64,000 bases of DNA from Paenibacillus alba (GCF_013204855.1 NZ_JABMKZ010000024.1:1-64000), one strand, 5' to 3'; positions 8,198 through 18,005 are shown, numbered from the stretch's first letter. Notes: a model not told the origin generated them from the letters alone. Program-made: numbers and translations.

Positions 8198-9610
8198 GTG
8201 CCAATTCGATGCTATGATAAAAAGAACCATTTTAAAGCAAGGGAGGACCCTACTACGGAAGATTTATATCGTTTCCCTAACCTGATTCAAACCCTTCAAG
8301 TCATAGGCTGCCATTTTGGAATCAAGCCTCCAGGGTGGGAGTATCCACGTCATCATCATCATTTATTTGAGCTGCTATATTGCTTGGAAGGCGAAGTCGT
8401 GCATGTTATGAACCGCGAGTCGGTGACCATGCGTGAGGGGGACTGGCTGCTGATCAAATCCGGCGTTCGGCATCAAACGACCAATCCGTCGGCTTTTAAT
8501 TACAGCTATTTTAATGTGCATTTTGATCTCGATGATACGGAGATTCGCAGCCTGCTTGCCGCTACGCCTTTTCGATATATCACACGAGAAGAAGCCTCCG
8601 AGAGCAAGCTTCGCTACTACGTAAGCGAACTGGAGACGGTCATGCACCGCAACCGTCTGATCGCGCAAGAAGGCTCGGCCGCAGTGGCGCAGCCAACGCC
8701 TCTGCGCTTCGAGGATAAGCTGCTGCTCCAGTCCTACACCCTGCTCATCGTTCACGATGTGCTTGCTTTGTTTCGCGGACAGCCTGCGGCTGTTGGGCAA
8801 GCGGGGGTGGTGAGTGGGCGAGCACGGGCGGTGAGCGGGCAGGCGTCGGCGATGGGCGGGCAGGCATCGGTAGTGAGTGAGCAAGCGTTGGCGATGAGCG
8901 GGCAATCATCGGTAGTGAGCGAGCAAACATTGGCGATGGGCGGGCAGGCATCGGTAGTGAGTGAGCAAGCGTTGGCGATGGGCGGGCAATCATCGGCAGT
9001 GAGCGAACAAACATTGGCGATGAGCGGGCAGGCATCGGGAGTGAGTGAGCAAGCGTTGGCGATGAGCGGGCAGGCATCGGGAGTGAGCGAGCAAACATTG
9101 GCGATGAGCGGGCAAGCATCGGGAGTGAGCGAGCAAGCATTGGCGATGAGCGGGCAGGCATCGGCTGCGAGCAAGCAAACTGCAGCTGCGAGCGGGCAAG
9201 CAGAGACTGCTGGTAGGCAAGCTGCTGCGCCAAACACGCGAGCCCTTGCAACGAGCCGAGACGCCTCGTTGTTCACGACCGATGTCGCGCACGCCATCGA
9301 AGAGAAGCTTTCGCTTGGCCTCTGCGAGGAAACTACCGTCGCAGGGGTGGCCAAGGAGATGAACCTTAGCCGCAGCCAGTGCAGCAAGCTTTTCTCCAAG
9401 GTGTACGGCCTGTCACCGCGTCAATATGTCAGCCAGCAGAAGCTGAAGCTGGCCAAAGAGCTCCTCGTCACGACCCATCTGTCGATGACAGACATCGCGG
9501 ACAAGCTCGGCTTCCAGTCAGCGAGCCACTTCTCGCGGCAATTCCGCCGCTGGACGGGCCAGTCGCCGAGTGAGTTCAGGCCCAAGCATCATGCTGCGCA
9601 GCCGGATTAG
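8198..9610 (+). CDS. AraC-family regulator with a repetitive linker
   Basis: The 470-residue protein has an N-terminal cupin-like sensing domain (HHHHLFELLYCLEGEVVHVM, about residues 49-68; REGDWLLIKSGVRHQ) and a C-terminal AraC double helix-turn-helix (about 375-465: MNLSRSQCSKLFSKVYGLSP and ADKLGFQSASHFSRQFRRWTG). Between them lies about 120 residues of Ser/Gly/Gln/Ala-rich sequence built from a 14-residue unit (see 8855-9190). Ordinary members are ~280-300 residues, so the insertion explains the excess length. It is divergent from the GH35 gene. The start is uncertain: a GTG at 8198 is used, while a good GGGAGG site at about 8240 has no ATG, GTG or TTG after it in this frame. Confidence 0.85.
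   Translation: MPIRCYDKKNHFKAREDPTTEDLYRFPNLIQTLQVIGCHFGIKPPGWEYPRHHHHLFELLYCLEGEVVHVMNRESVTMREGDWLLIKSGVRHQTTNPSAFNYSYFNVHFDLDDTEIRSLLAATPFRYITREEASESKLRYYVSELETVMHRNRLIAQEGSAAVAQPTPLRFEDKLLLQSYTLLIVHDVLALFRGQPAAVGQAGVVSGRARAVSGQASAMGGQASVVSEQALAMSGQSSVVSEQTLAMGGQASVVSEQALAMGGQSSAVSEQTLAMSGQASGVSEQALAMSGQASGVSEQTLAMSGQASGVSEQALAMSGQASAASKQTAAASGQAETAGRQAAAPNTRALATSRDASLFTTDVAHAIEEKLSLGLCEETTVAGVAKEMNLSRSQCSKLFSKVYGLSPRQYVSQQKLKLAKELLVTTHLSMTDIADKLGFQSASHFSRQFRRWTGQSPSEFRPKHHAAQPD
8855..9190 (+). repeat. 42-bp minisatellite inside the AraC-family gene
   Basis: Seven in-frame 42-bp units (8855-9148) encode (S/G)GQASxVSEQ(A/T)LAM; a decayed eighth and ninth unit follow and weaker ones precede. 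EQALAM and EQTLAM units alternate, suggesting that 84-bp pairs were duplicated. The unit length is a multiple of three, so copy-number changes keep the frame. The repeat leaves long antisense frames open; these are not genes. Confidence 0.92.
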
Positions 9611-9724
9611 ATGAACCGCTCAAGCTAGCTCATGTCACATGGAGCATCAATTGTGCATTCGTCGCGCGGGGCTTAGCCGCCGCCATACGGCATCCGCTCA
9701 GAATTACGCGCGCGCTCAGGAAAG

Positions 9725-9902
9725 CCTGCAATTGTGCAGGCTTTATCAACAAAATCATTCAAAAAGCCGAAAAGCCTGCAATTGTGCAGGTTTTGTCGCA
9801 CTTTCCAACCTAAAATCAAAAACGAGCTCCAAAAGCCTGCACATTCGCAGGAATTTGCTAGTTTGAGGATGATTTGACCAATAAAAGATGCATAATCGCA
9901 GG
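9725..9902 (-). repeat. Family-B element, copy 1 (inverted)
   Basis: Four 16-bp palindromic units lie at 9725, 9775, 9836 and 9887, with spacings 50, 61 and 51. The first reads CCTGCAATTGTGCAGG; the last, read on the minus strand, is CCTGCGATTATGCATC, which matches the first unit of copies 2 and 3. The element is therefore in reverse orientation, and its total length of 178 bp equals theirs. The central spacer is also conserved between copies. Confidence 0.9.
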
Positions 9903-10035
9903 TTTTTGCAACCGCAGGCACATATCCCTATGAACCGAGGAGAAATCTGCGGAACATTCCTCGTTTTTACGTCCATTGAGTCATCTTATTAGAGTCAAGT
10001 CAGCCACCTGGCAACCGAGAGGCTGCTCATGGCCC

Positions 10036-10304
10036 TGCCTCCTTGCCTCCCAGTCACCTTGTCTCCCTGTCTCCTTGCCTCCTTGTCTCCCTGTCTCCTT
10101 GCCTCCCTGTCTCCCTGTCTCCCTGCCTCCCTGTCTCCCTGTCTCCCTGTCTCCCTGTCTCCCTGTCTCCCTGTCTCCCTGTCTCCTTGCCTCCCTGCCT
10201 CCCGGTCTCCTTGTCTCCTTGTCTCCTTGCCTCCTAGCCTCCTAGCCTCCCTGTCTCCCTGCCTCCTTGTCTCCCTGCCTCCTTGCCTCCTTGCCCCTCT
10301 CCCC
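10036..10304. repeat. Degenerate 8-bp tandem tract (CTCCYTGY)
   Basis: About thirty copies of CTCCCTGT/CTCCTTGC fill the space up to the stop codon of the AraC sensor gene at 10305. The plus strand is almost purely C/T with one G per unit. All six frames stay mostly open, which produces spurious ORFs. In the AraC mRNA the tract would be a purine-rich 3' region. Confidence 0.92.
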
Positions 10305-12581
10305 CTACTCGCCCTTCCGAAACTGTCCCGGCGTAATCCCTTCATACCGCTTAAACACGCGGATGAACGTGTTGCTATTCGTGAACCCGACTTTTTGCGT
10401 AATATCGGTGATGGTGTCATCGGTATCCGTCATCAGCTTCTTCGCTAGACGAACTCGCTGCTTGTTCACATAGTCAATGAACGTTTCGCCGGATTGTTCC
10501 TTAATGAAGCTTGATAAATACGGCGCGTTTACTTCGAATTTCAGAGATAATGAGGTGAGGCTCAGATCCATATCCGCCAGGTGTTCGTCGATATAGGTCA
10601 ACACCTGATCCTTCAAGTTCGTGTTGTGGCTTTTCTTTTTGGAATCGACGTAATCGCATACGATTTTCAGGAATTTATAGATTTCATCCTCTATTTCGGC
10701 AAAAGATTCACATTGGGTCAGCTGCTTAATCAGCACGGTTTTCTCGACCGCCAGCTCGTTGGGACCTTGCTGGAAATGCTCGATCGCCTTCAGAATGGTG
10801 CCAATCAATTCAAACATCAACAGCTTCCCAAGCTGCAAAGACAATGTACCGTCCGATACATTCGTCACGATCAACTCACTGACCGCATCCATCGCCTCTT
10901 CGTATTGTCCGGTCTTGATATGATTGATCAGCTTCCGCTCTGTATCCAGCGGATAATACAGTTCATTCTTCGGCCTTTTGATCCGCTCATAAGGGATGAT
11001 TTGGCTTGGCCCAATGACGAATTTGTATTCAAGGGCTTCCAAGGCTTCCTCGAAACCATGCGGAATGCCTGTCACTGACGGATGAATGTCACTGATCCCG
11101 ATCGTCAGCTGGATATAGAATTTGCCTTGTATGATCGTTTGCGCCTCATGCGCGACCTCAATTAATTCCTGCTTCGCCGCCACTTCATCGTCGCCTTGGA
11201 TATTGACGAGGAAGGCAACCATTCCTTCGACTTCAGTCGAATAAACGCTATGCTTCCTGCCGATTAGCTCCTCGGTAATATTCGTGACGATATAGTACAC
11301 GTATTGCAGCCGTGACTCCGCGTCACCAGGCCCGGAGCCTTTGAATAAATCGGCATAATCTCCGATATGAAACAGCAAAATCGCAAACTTATTCGTTGCG
11401 AAGCGCAGCTCGAACGAAGCCATGGATTGCGCGAGCGCGGAGCCGCTTTCCACACGTCCCTTCAACAAGCGCGCCAGGAAATGACTGCGCAGCACGTCTT
11501 GCTGCAGTTGAATTGTCCGATTCGCGCTATCCTGGAAAGCCGCATTCTCGGTCATGAACGACTGGAGCAGTGAAAATTCGTTCCCGATGCCTGCCAGATT
11601 CGATTTGACCTTCGGCGAAATCATATCTACCATGCGGCGGATAGGCATGTAATGCCGTTTCGTCAGCCAGATGGACATAGGCCCGCCAACAAAAACACAT
11701 AAGAACAACCCCGCATAGATCCAATCACGCAGCTGCCCCACTTTAGCTGAGTACACTTTGGATGGAACGATTGCGACATACTTCCAAGCATTTTCTACCG
11801 AGGAAACGTAAGAAACCGTGACTTCGCCTTGTTCCCATTTCTGTTGAAAGGAGCCTTCCGAAGAGGTCAAACGCCCATAGTCGATATCAGAGAGGTGGGA
11901 GGTTTCGCCAGCCGCCGTTAGAAGCTGATTGTTTGAATCAATAATTAGCACACTGCCGGACTGCGCAAGCTGGATATTGGCAATGGCTGCTTTCAGTCTT
12001 TCCATATTCAAAAGCACGACAAGCGTTGCTTTGGCGTCATTCATATTTTGAATCGGCAGCGATTGCAAGTACACCATGTCGCCATTTCCGAATTTCACAA
12101 AATTCCCGAAATACGTTTTATTTACAGCTTCCTGCCACTGGGCCATCGTCATCTCACTATCGCCGTGGAACAACTGAAAGAGCAGGTCCGCCTCATTCAT
12201 GGCTGAGGTTGACACGCCGATTTGCTCCGTTTTCATATACATATACAGATCGGTGATATCCCCGTTAGAAGCTCCGTAAGAACGCAAGGAGGTGATAAGC
12301 TCCAACGTATCCAGCTTCACCTCGGGTGTGCTGAAATCCGTTTGATTAATAAATTTAGTCACCTTCGGGTCCAATGAAAGCTGCAGTCCCATCCGTTTAA
12401 TATCTTTAAATTGGTTATCGAAGGATTGCTTCACTTGATTAAGCAGCGCTTCATTGGAACGTGTTACTTCCGAGCTTAACAGATGCTGGGATTGAAATAA
12501 TACGACCATCGTGATGACGATAGGAATACATAGAATGGTTAAATTGGAGTACAACCAGAATAGAAACACGCTCCGCTTCAA
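10305..12581 (-). CDS. Membrane-anchored AraC-family sensor regulator
   Basis: This 758-residue protein starts with a signal-anchor helix (FLFWLYSNLTILCIPIVITMVV, about 5-28). An extracytoplasmic sensing region of about 260 residues follows, then a second helix (IYAGLFLCVFVGGPMSIWL, about 290-308), a cytoplasmic linker, and a C-terminal AraC helix-turn-helix (about 660-755, ending YEGITPGQFRKGE). This one-component layout is common in Paenibacillus beside lpl/ytc-type ABC importers. It lies ~190 bp downstream of the permease and binding-protein genes on the same strand, so it very likely senses a polysaccharide breakdown product and controls them (inference from context). Start ATG at 12581 with a GGGAGGAA site. 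Confidence 0.9.
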   Translation of the reverse strand: MKRSVFLFWLYSNLTILCIPIVITMVVLFQSQHLLSSEVTRSNEALLNQVKQSFDNQFKDIKRMGLQLSLDPKVTKFINQTDFSTPEVKLDTLELITSLRSYGASNGDITDLYMYMKTEQIGVSTSAMNEADLLFQLFHGDSEMTMAQWQEAVNKTYFGNFVKFGNGDMVYLQSLPIQNMNDAKATLVVLLNMERLKAAIANIQLAQSGSVLIIDSNNQLLTAAGETSHLSDIDYGRLTSSEGSFQQKWEQGEVTVSYVSSVENAWKYVAIVPSKVYSAKVGQLRDWIYAGLFLCVFVGGPMSIWLTKRHYMPIRRMVDMISPKVKSNLAGIGNEFSLLQSFMTENAAFQDSANRTIQLQQDVLRSHFLARLLKGRVESGSALAQSMASFELRFATNKFAILLFHIGDYADLFKGSGPGDAESRLQYVYYIVTNITEELIGRKHSVYSTEVEGMVAFLVNIQGDDEVAAKQELIEVAHEAQTIIQGKFYIQLTIGISDIHPSVTGIPHGFEEALEALEYKFVIGPSQIIPYERIKRPKNELYYPLDTERKLINHIKTGQYEEAMDAVSELIVTNVSDGTLSLQLGKLLMFELIGTILKAIEHFQQGPNELAVEKTVLIKQLTQCESFAEIEDEIYKFLKIVCDYVDSKKKSHNTNLKDQVLTYIDEHLADMDLSLTSLSLKFEVNAPYLSSFIKEQSGETFIDYVNKQRVRLAKKLMTDTDDTITDITQKVGFTNSNTFIRVFKRYEGITPGQFRKGE

Positions 12582-12770
12582 TGAAATTCCTCCCTTACTC
12601 TTGCTGTACGTTGTATTATCCCATCTCTGATATCACCTGTACATCATCGTTTTTTAGTGGATCGTCGTTTTTTATGATTTGTTGTGGAAATGGGAAAAAC
12701 CCAAATATCCCGCTCCTTCTTTCTGAAAATTCCAAAAAGAGAGCAGGAAATGGGTTCATGTGCTTTGGGA

Positions 12771-13649
12771 CTATTCTTTCACAGCGCCGACCATGACGCC
12801 TTTGACGAAGTATTTTTGCAAGAAAGGATAGACGATAAGAATCGGCAGCGTTGCGACCATAATCGTCGCGTACTTAATGCTTTGTCCAATAGCTTCCGTA
12901 TCGCTGGCATTGCCTGTCCCTGTCGTCATCGAATCTGTGCTGTTCTGGACGAGAATTTCACGAAGAATAAGCTGCAGCGGAAATTTATCCCGATCATGCA
13001 GGAACAGCATCGCATTAAACCAGGAATTCCAGTGAGCCACTCCATAATAGAGCACCATCACGGCAATAACCGGCATCGAGAGCGGGACCACAATTTGGAA
13101 TAAAATGCGGTACTCTCCCGCCCCGTCAATCTTGGCAGATTCGAGCAGTCCTTCCGGGATCGCTTCGAACGAGGTCCGCATGATGATTAAATTCCACGTG
13201 CTGATCGCCACAGGAAGGATGAGAGCCAGATAGCTGTTCCCCATATGCAGGAAATTATTGATCAGCAAGTACATCGGAATTAATCCTCCGCTAAAATACA
13301 TCGTAAACACGATAGCAACCATCAGAAATTTACGCATGACAAATTTTCGCGATAACGCATAAGCGCCAATGGTTGTAAAAAAGAGATTAACCGCCGTACC
13401 CGCAATCAAAATGATCAGCGTGTTCCCGTAGCCTGTCAAAATGTTCGGATTCGCAATCACCTTCTCAAAAGCGGCGAGATTAAATCCAAGCGGTTTGAAC
13501 AACAGCCCCGTATGCTGAATCAGCAGATTCGAGTCACTTATCGAAGCAACTGCCACATAATAGAACGGATAAAGTGTGCATATGATCAGCAGCATCATCA
13601 GTATGGCATTACCCACATCAAAGACTCGCTCAGCTGCGCTTGTTTTCAT
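12771..13649 (-). CDS. Carbohydrate ABC transporter permease (YtcP/LplC-like)
   Basis: This 292-residue inner-membrane permease has six predicted helices and the EAA-loop signature of the MalG group (SFEAIPEGLLESAKIDGAGEY, about residues 180-200). It ends in FVKGVMVGAVKE, typical of LplC/YtcP. It pairs with the permease encoded just upstream (13662-14582; 12-bp gap) and with the lipoprotein at 14635-16275 to form an importer for oligosaccharides or uronides. As usual for this class, no ATPase gene is in the operon; a shared MsmX-type ATPase elsewhere would be needed. Confidence 0.93.
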   Translation of the reverse strand: MKTSAAERVFDVGNAILMMLLIICTLYPFYYVAVASISDSNLLIQHTGLLFKPLGFNLAAFEKVIANPNILTGYGNTLIILIAGTAVNLFFTTIGAYALSRKFVMRKFLMVAIVFTMYFSGGLIPMYLLINNFLHMGNSYLALILPVAISTWNLIIMRTSFEAIPEGLLESAKIDGAGEYRILFQIVVPLSMPVIAVMVLYYGVAHWNSWFNAMLFLHDRDKFPLQLILREILVQNSTDSMTTGTGNASDTEAIGQSIKYATIMVATLPILIVYPFLQKYFVKGVMVGAVKE

Positions 13650-13661
13650 GGTTCGTACCTC

Positions 13662-14582
13662 CTACCACAACCGGCTCCCTGAGAAGCGGCGGGATATGCT
13701 GTTGGCGCTAATTAACAGAATGAAATTGATCATGGATTGGAACAAGCCTACGGCTGTTGTATAGCTGTAATCATTGCCTTGCGCAAGGCCCTCACGGTAA
13801 ACGAAGGATGAAATCACATCGGCCGTTTCGTAGGTGTTCGGGTTATACAGCAGCACAATTTTCTCGAAGCCTACCTCCATCAAGCCGCCGATGCGAAGAA
13901 TCAGCAAAATCATAATGGTAGGGATCAGCCCAGGCAGCGTAACGCTCCAAATTTGGCGAAAACGTCCTGCTCCATCGACACGAGAAGCTTCATAGAGCTC
14001 AGGATTAATTCCGCTTAACGCCGCTAAATAAATAATGGACGACCAGCCCAGCTCCTGCCAAACCGATGTACTGACAAAAATGCTGCGGAAATTACCCGCA
14101 TCATTCAGCAGCGCTGTATCCTGCCCGCCGAAAAAAGTAATGATGCTGTTCGCAATACCACCTCGGTTCGTGAAATCAATAATTAAACCGGAGATGACAA
14201 CAATGGATATAAAATGCGGCAAATAAGAAACCGTCTGGATGATCGATTTGAACAGCTTTTGGCGAATCTCATTGAGCAGCAAAGCCAAAATAATCGGTGC
14301 AGGAAAGCCAAAAACCAGTTGATAAAAGCTGATAAGAAACGTGTTGCGCAGGACGCGCAGGAAATAATAGCTTTGGAAGAAATCTTTGAAATGGACGAAG
14401 CCGACCCAATCACTGCCCCAGATCCCTTTGGCTGGACTGAAATCCTTAAAGGCAATAACCGCGCCGTACATCGGGAAATATTTGAAAATAAAGAAGTACA
14501 GCACAACAGGCAGCACCATCAGGTAAATTGCGCGATTTTTCTTCAGGTCGTTCGTTAAAACCCGGATGGAATTCCCCATCAT
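13662..14582 (-). CDS. Carbohydrate ABC transporter permease (LplB-like)
   Basis: The protein has 306 residues from the ATG at 14582, which follows AAGGAAG; the open frame extends upstream without a binding site. It has six predicted membrane helices, the N-terminal motif YLMVLPVVLYFFIFKYFPMYG typical of LplB, and the EAA loop ELYEASRVDGAGRFRQIW (about 205-222). It is the MalF-like partner of the permease downstream, in an operon with the binding protein upstream. Confidence 0.93.
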   Translation of the reverse strand: MMGNSIRVLTNDLKKNRAIYLMVLPVVLYFFIFKYFPMYGAVIAFKDFSPAKGIWGSDWVGFVHFKDFFQSYYFLRVLRNTFLISFYQLVFGFPAPIILALLLNEIRQKLFKSIIQTVSYLPHFISIVVISGLIIDFTNRGGIANSIITFFGGQDTALLNDAGNFRSIFVSTSVWQELGWSSIIYLAALSGINPELYEASRVDGAGRFRQIWSVTLPGLIPTIMILLILRIGGLMEVGFEKIVLLYNPNTYETADVISSFVYREGLAQGNDYSYTTAVGLFQSMINFILLISANSISRRFSGSRLW

Positions 14583-14634
14583 TTCACTTCCTTTTGTAGA
14601 GATCAAAAAGGGGAGGCTGGCTCCCCCGCATCTT

Positions 14635-16275
14635 TTAGCGTTTGTTAAAACGATCCGTTGCCGCTTGGTACACCTCGACAGCACGGTTGATGTTCATTTT
14701 GTTCATTTGTTCAACCGCTTTATCGAAATCCTCAATGGACGCAGCACCCATGATCACTTTCGTGATTTTCTCAGTCAGAAGCGTGCTTACATCATTCAAA
14801 ATTTTCGCTGTTTCCTTCGCTTCGTCCGTTGTCAGCGCCACAGGAGGAAGCATGACTTTGAAGGCATTTGCTGTATATTTGGCATATACTTTGGCCGCAT
14901 CTTTTTGAGCTTGCAATTGGTAGTACTGATCGTTGTAACGATCGTCATCTAAGCCGGAGAAGCTGTAATTGGCAATAAAATACTTAGCCATAGCTTGGCT
15001 GATTGGGAGATTGTCCGGGTTTTTCAAGATCAAGTCCGTATATTTCGGTTGACCGTTTTCTTTCGTATAGGTTTGGCCTTCAATACCAAAGTTTTTGAGC
15101 AGCGCGCCTTCTTCACTGTATAGATAATCAAGCGCTTTGACCGTCTCAGCTGCATGTTTATTGGCACTAGTGAGGACTGTCCCTACGTTATCGTACTCCC
15201 ATGCCGCTTTGACGAATTTCGGCTCGTCGCCTTTTTTCAAGACCGGATATTGCACCGCAGACAGTTGCGCTTTGGCATCCGTTTTTTGCAGAGCAGGCAT
15301 ATAAGTCCCGATGCTGCCGCCAATGAAGCCGTAGAAAGCTCCCGCTTTACCGGATGTGATTTTCGCATCCATCGTTTTCGTATCATTCGAAGCGAAGTCT
15401 TGGTCAATCAGACCTTCTTTGTACCATCTTTGCATCGTCGTCAAATATTGCTTGAATTCCGGCTGCGCCGGTCCGAACTTCACCTTGCCGTTATCGAGGT
15501 AGAAGCTATCGGATGTCGCCGTAGTTCCCATACCCGCAACGCCATAGGCTCCCGCGAAATCAGCGAAAGAAATCGGATAGTCTTTGCGAAGCGTGAAAGG
15601 AATCACATTTTTCTTCTCTTTAAAAGCTTTCAGCACCGTTTCCCACTCATCCATCGTTTCCGGCTGCTTGAGTCCGAGCTCGTCCAGCCAGTCTTGACGA
15701 ATAACCATGCCGCTGAATGTTTTGTATTGACCATACTTGCCTGCACGCAAATGAGGCAGCACATAGATGTCGCCGTTATCCGCTTTGATTTGCTTGGCGA
15801 TTTGCGGGTTCTCGTCCAGTACCTTTTTCAGGTTCGGCGCGTTTTTCTCGATCAGCTCATTCAATTTAATGATGGTGCCGTCTTTGAACATTTTGGACAA
15901 GCCGCCCTGTACGTTGTTCCAGTTCCACAGCATCGCATCCGGCAAATTATTAGAAGCAATCATAACCCCGTATTGCTGGATATCATCTTGTGTGGTGTTT
16001 CCTGAGGAATGCTGGAAATCCACTTTCACATTCGTTTTCTTTTCCCATTCTTTGACGAATGGCAGCTCGCTCAAGCTTTTGACAACTGCTTTTGCGTTGG
16101 GATTAAGTGGTGTCCAGTACTTCACATTGACAGGTTCTTTAGAAGCCGCTGCCGTTGCTGCGGGCGTTGCACTTTCTTTTGTTGAAGATCCTGAGTTGCC
16201 ACAAGCGGCAACTAACGATAGCGCGAGAATGGATGCCGCAACTGGCAGCACTTTGAATTGAGATTGTCTTTTCAT
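14635..16275 (-). CDS. Extracellular solute-binding lipoprotein (LplA-like)
   Basis: This 546-residue binding protein has a lipoprotein signal peptide (MKRQSQFKVLPVAASILALS) and lipobox LVAAC, so it is tethered outside the membrane. A Ser/Thr/Ala-rich spacer precedes a type-1 solute-binding fold with the usual VKYWTPLNPNA start. It delivers substrate to the two permeases downstream. I use the ATG at 16275, which has GGGGAGTG upstream, not the longer frame to 16347. The neighbouring lyase suggests that the ligand is an unsaturated oligosaccharide (inference). Confidence 0.93.
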   Translation of the reverse strand: MKRQSQFKVLPVAASILALSLVAACGNSGSSTKESATPAATAAASKEPVNVKYWTPLNPNAKAVVKSLSELPFVKEWEKKTNVKVDFQHSSGNTTQDDIQQYGVMIASNNLPDAMLWNWNNVQGGLSKMFKDGTIIKLNELIEKNAPNLKKVLDENPQIAKQIKADNGDIYVLPHLRAGKYGQYKTFSGMVIRQDWLDELGLKQPETMDEWETVLKAFKEKKNVIPFTLRKDYPISFADFAGAYGVAGMGTTATSDSFYLDNGKVKFGPAQPEFKQYLTTMQRWYKEGLIDQDFASNDTKTMDAKITSGKAGAFYGFIGGSIGTYMPALQKTDAKAQLSAVQYPVLKKGDEPKFVKAAWEYDNVGTVLTSANKHAAETVKALDYLYSEEGALLKNFGIEGQTYTKENGQPKYTDLILKNPDNLPISQAMAKYFIANYSFSGLDDDRYNDQYYQLQAQKDAAKVYAKYTANAFKVMLPPVALTTDEAKETAKILNDVSTLLTEKITKVIMGAASIEDFDKAVEQMNKMNINRAVEVYQAATDRFNKR

Positions 16276-16524
16276 CGAAACACTCCCCTTATTTGTATAA
16301 TCCGACGTTCCCGCCGTGAAAGCGGGCGTGGCCTGTGAATGAAGCATATACGATGCAGAATGGTGCCGTATATCGGCAATTCTTCGTTGGTATTGTTTTC
16401 TTCAGAAACGGAATCGGCGTTATTTGGCGCATCATCGTTTTATTAGAATGAGCTCCTAGACAAAAGAAAAATCGCCCGTTCCACCGCTAATTGAGCCGGT
16501 TTCGAGACGATTATCCTTCATAGC

Positions 16525-17295
16525 TTATTCGCTGATCAATACTTCAATACCTAGCGCCTCTATGGTATCAATCCATTCCTTCGGGCATCCTGCGTCCGTA
16601 ATCAACATCGAGATATCCTCCAGCTTGGACACTCTGGCAAAGGTAGCCATCCCGAACTTCGTATGGTCCGTAAGGACAATCGCTTCCTCCGCCCGCTGCA
16701 TCATCTTCCGTGAAATAACGGCTTCCCCCAAATGGAAATCCGTAATTCCATCAGCCAACGAAATACCGCCAACCGAGACGAACGCCTTATTCACCTTAAA
16801 TTGATCGAGCGTCTGATCCGTTAAAACGCCACTAACGGCTTTATACTCGGCATTCACTTCTCCGCCCGCAAAAATAATCCTGCCTCTAAAGGTTTCCAAA
16901 GCTAGATTCAGGATCGGAATAGAGTGCGTAATGATGGTGACATTCGTACGATCCTTCAAATAGGGCAGCATTTCAATCGTCGTCGTCCCATTGTCCAGCA
17001 TAATGGTTTCGCCATCTTGAACTAGCGAAGCGGCAAGTTTCCCAATCGCCATTTTCTCCGGCCTCATCATCTGCGCCCGCTTAAGGAAAGGCGGCTCCAC
17101 CAGCTCCATGCGCATCTTCACGGCGCCGCCATATACCTTGCGCAGCTTGCCTTCCTTCTCCAGCCGATCCAAATCACGCCTCACCGTTTCCGTCGAAACG
17201 GCAAGCAGCTCCGACAGGTGATGCACCTGGACTTTTCCTTCCATCTCCAGCTGATTCAGGATCGTCATCCTGCGATCTTCAAAGGTTAAAGACAT
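16525..17295 (-). CDS. DeoR-family transcriptional regulator
   Basis: The 256-residue repressor-type protein has an N-terminal DeoR helix-turn-helix (VQVHHLSELLAVSTETVRRD, about 23-42, with the LEKEGKLRKVYGGAV wing) and a DeoR sensor domain resembling an ISOCOT sugar-phosphate-binding fold (IMLDNGTTTIEMLPYL, ending LGIEVLISE). Such proteins usually bind phosphorylated sugars. It sits upstream of the ABC importer operon on the same strand with a 250-bp gap, so it may regulate that operon. Start ATG at 17295 after AGGAGGCC. Confidence 0.9.
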   Translation of the reverse strand: MSLTFEDRRMTILNQLEMEGKVQVHHLSELLAVSTETVRRDLDRLEKEGKLRKVYGGAVKMRMELVEPPFLKRAQMMRPEKMAIGKLAASLVQDGETIMLDNGTTTIEMLPYLKDRTNVTIITHSIPILNLALETFRGRIIFAGGEVNAEYKAVSGVLTDQTLDQFKVNKAFVSVGGISLADGITDFHLGEAVISRKMMQRAEEAIVLTDHTKFGMATFARVSKLEDISMLITDAGCPKEWIDTIEALGIEVLISE

Positions 17296-17646
17296 GTTGG
17301 CCTCCTGCCATGACCGATAGTTTGTATATGTCGTTGTTTTTTGTTGTTTTTATTAGTGTAGGGTCACGGCATGAACCTGTCAACCGGATGTCGGATTGGG
17401 AGGGAGGCGCAATGCTCTATTGGGCAAAAAGGGGGCTTAGCTGGCTTGTGCTGGAAAGTAGGCGCGGTTAACTAATTTAGGAATAGATACTCCATTGGGT
17501 CATATGAGTGCTAACCTAACTAGTGGTGAACGAGGTACCATTGGCGCACTATTCAACAGCCGCGGGCGGACAAGGGCAAAAAAACTTACATACTGACAGA
17601 GGAACCTTCTACTAAATACGTTCCTAATTTAGCCGATAGTCGAAAA

Positions 17647-17824
17647 CCTGCAATTGTGCATCCTTTTACTCTCTGGAATACCCCAAATTCATATATTCCT
17701 GCAAAAATGCAGGCTTTTTCAGCTTTTTGTTTGATTTCACTCTGGAAAGCTTAAAATGCCTGCACTTTTGCAGGTTTTCCGCTTTTTCGCACGATTTCAC
17801 GGAAAATACCTGCTCTTTTGCATC
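17647..17824 (+). repeat. Family-B element, copy 2
   Basis: Four palindromic 16-mers lie at 17647 (CCTGCAATTGTGCATC), 17698, 17759 and 17809 (CCTGCTCTTTTGCATC), with spacings 51, 61 and 50 and a total of 178 bp. It sits in the 17296-18005 gap between the DeoR gene and the lyase. The rest of that gap shows only the terminator at 17923-17965. Confidence 0.92.
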
Positions 17825-17922
17825 TTTTGGGGTAAGCGGCCGCGCATGATCACGCTCGTTGGCTGAGGGCTCTACCTATGCTCTTCACGCCGAAGGCTAT
17901 CCCACAATTAACGCCAAGCCAA

Positions 17923-17965
17923 AATAACCTCCAACACCACATTAAATGTGGAGCTGAAGGTTATT
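17923..17965 (-). terminator. Terminator downstream of the polysaccharide lyase
   Basis: AATAACCT...CCACATT / AATGTGG...AGGTTATT forms a long imperfect inverted repeat. On the minus strand it is followed by TTATTTTGG. It lies ~40 bp past the lyase stop. Confidence 0.65.
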
Positions 17966-18005
17966 CATCCTATCATGCCGTTAATGGAGCGGCTTCAACG
18001 CTGAT

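Noticed and set aside
8375..9399. Long open frames on the minus strand across the AraC gene
   Set aside because: They arise because the 42-bp repeat has no stop codons in any frame; the plus-strand frame has clear cupin and AraC domains.
9976..10448. Pro/Ser/Leu/Cys-rich frames in the CTCCYTGY tract
   Set aside because: Pure translation of the octamer repeat, no ribosome binding site and no non-repeat domain.
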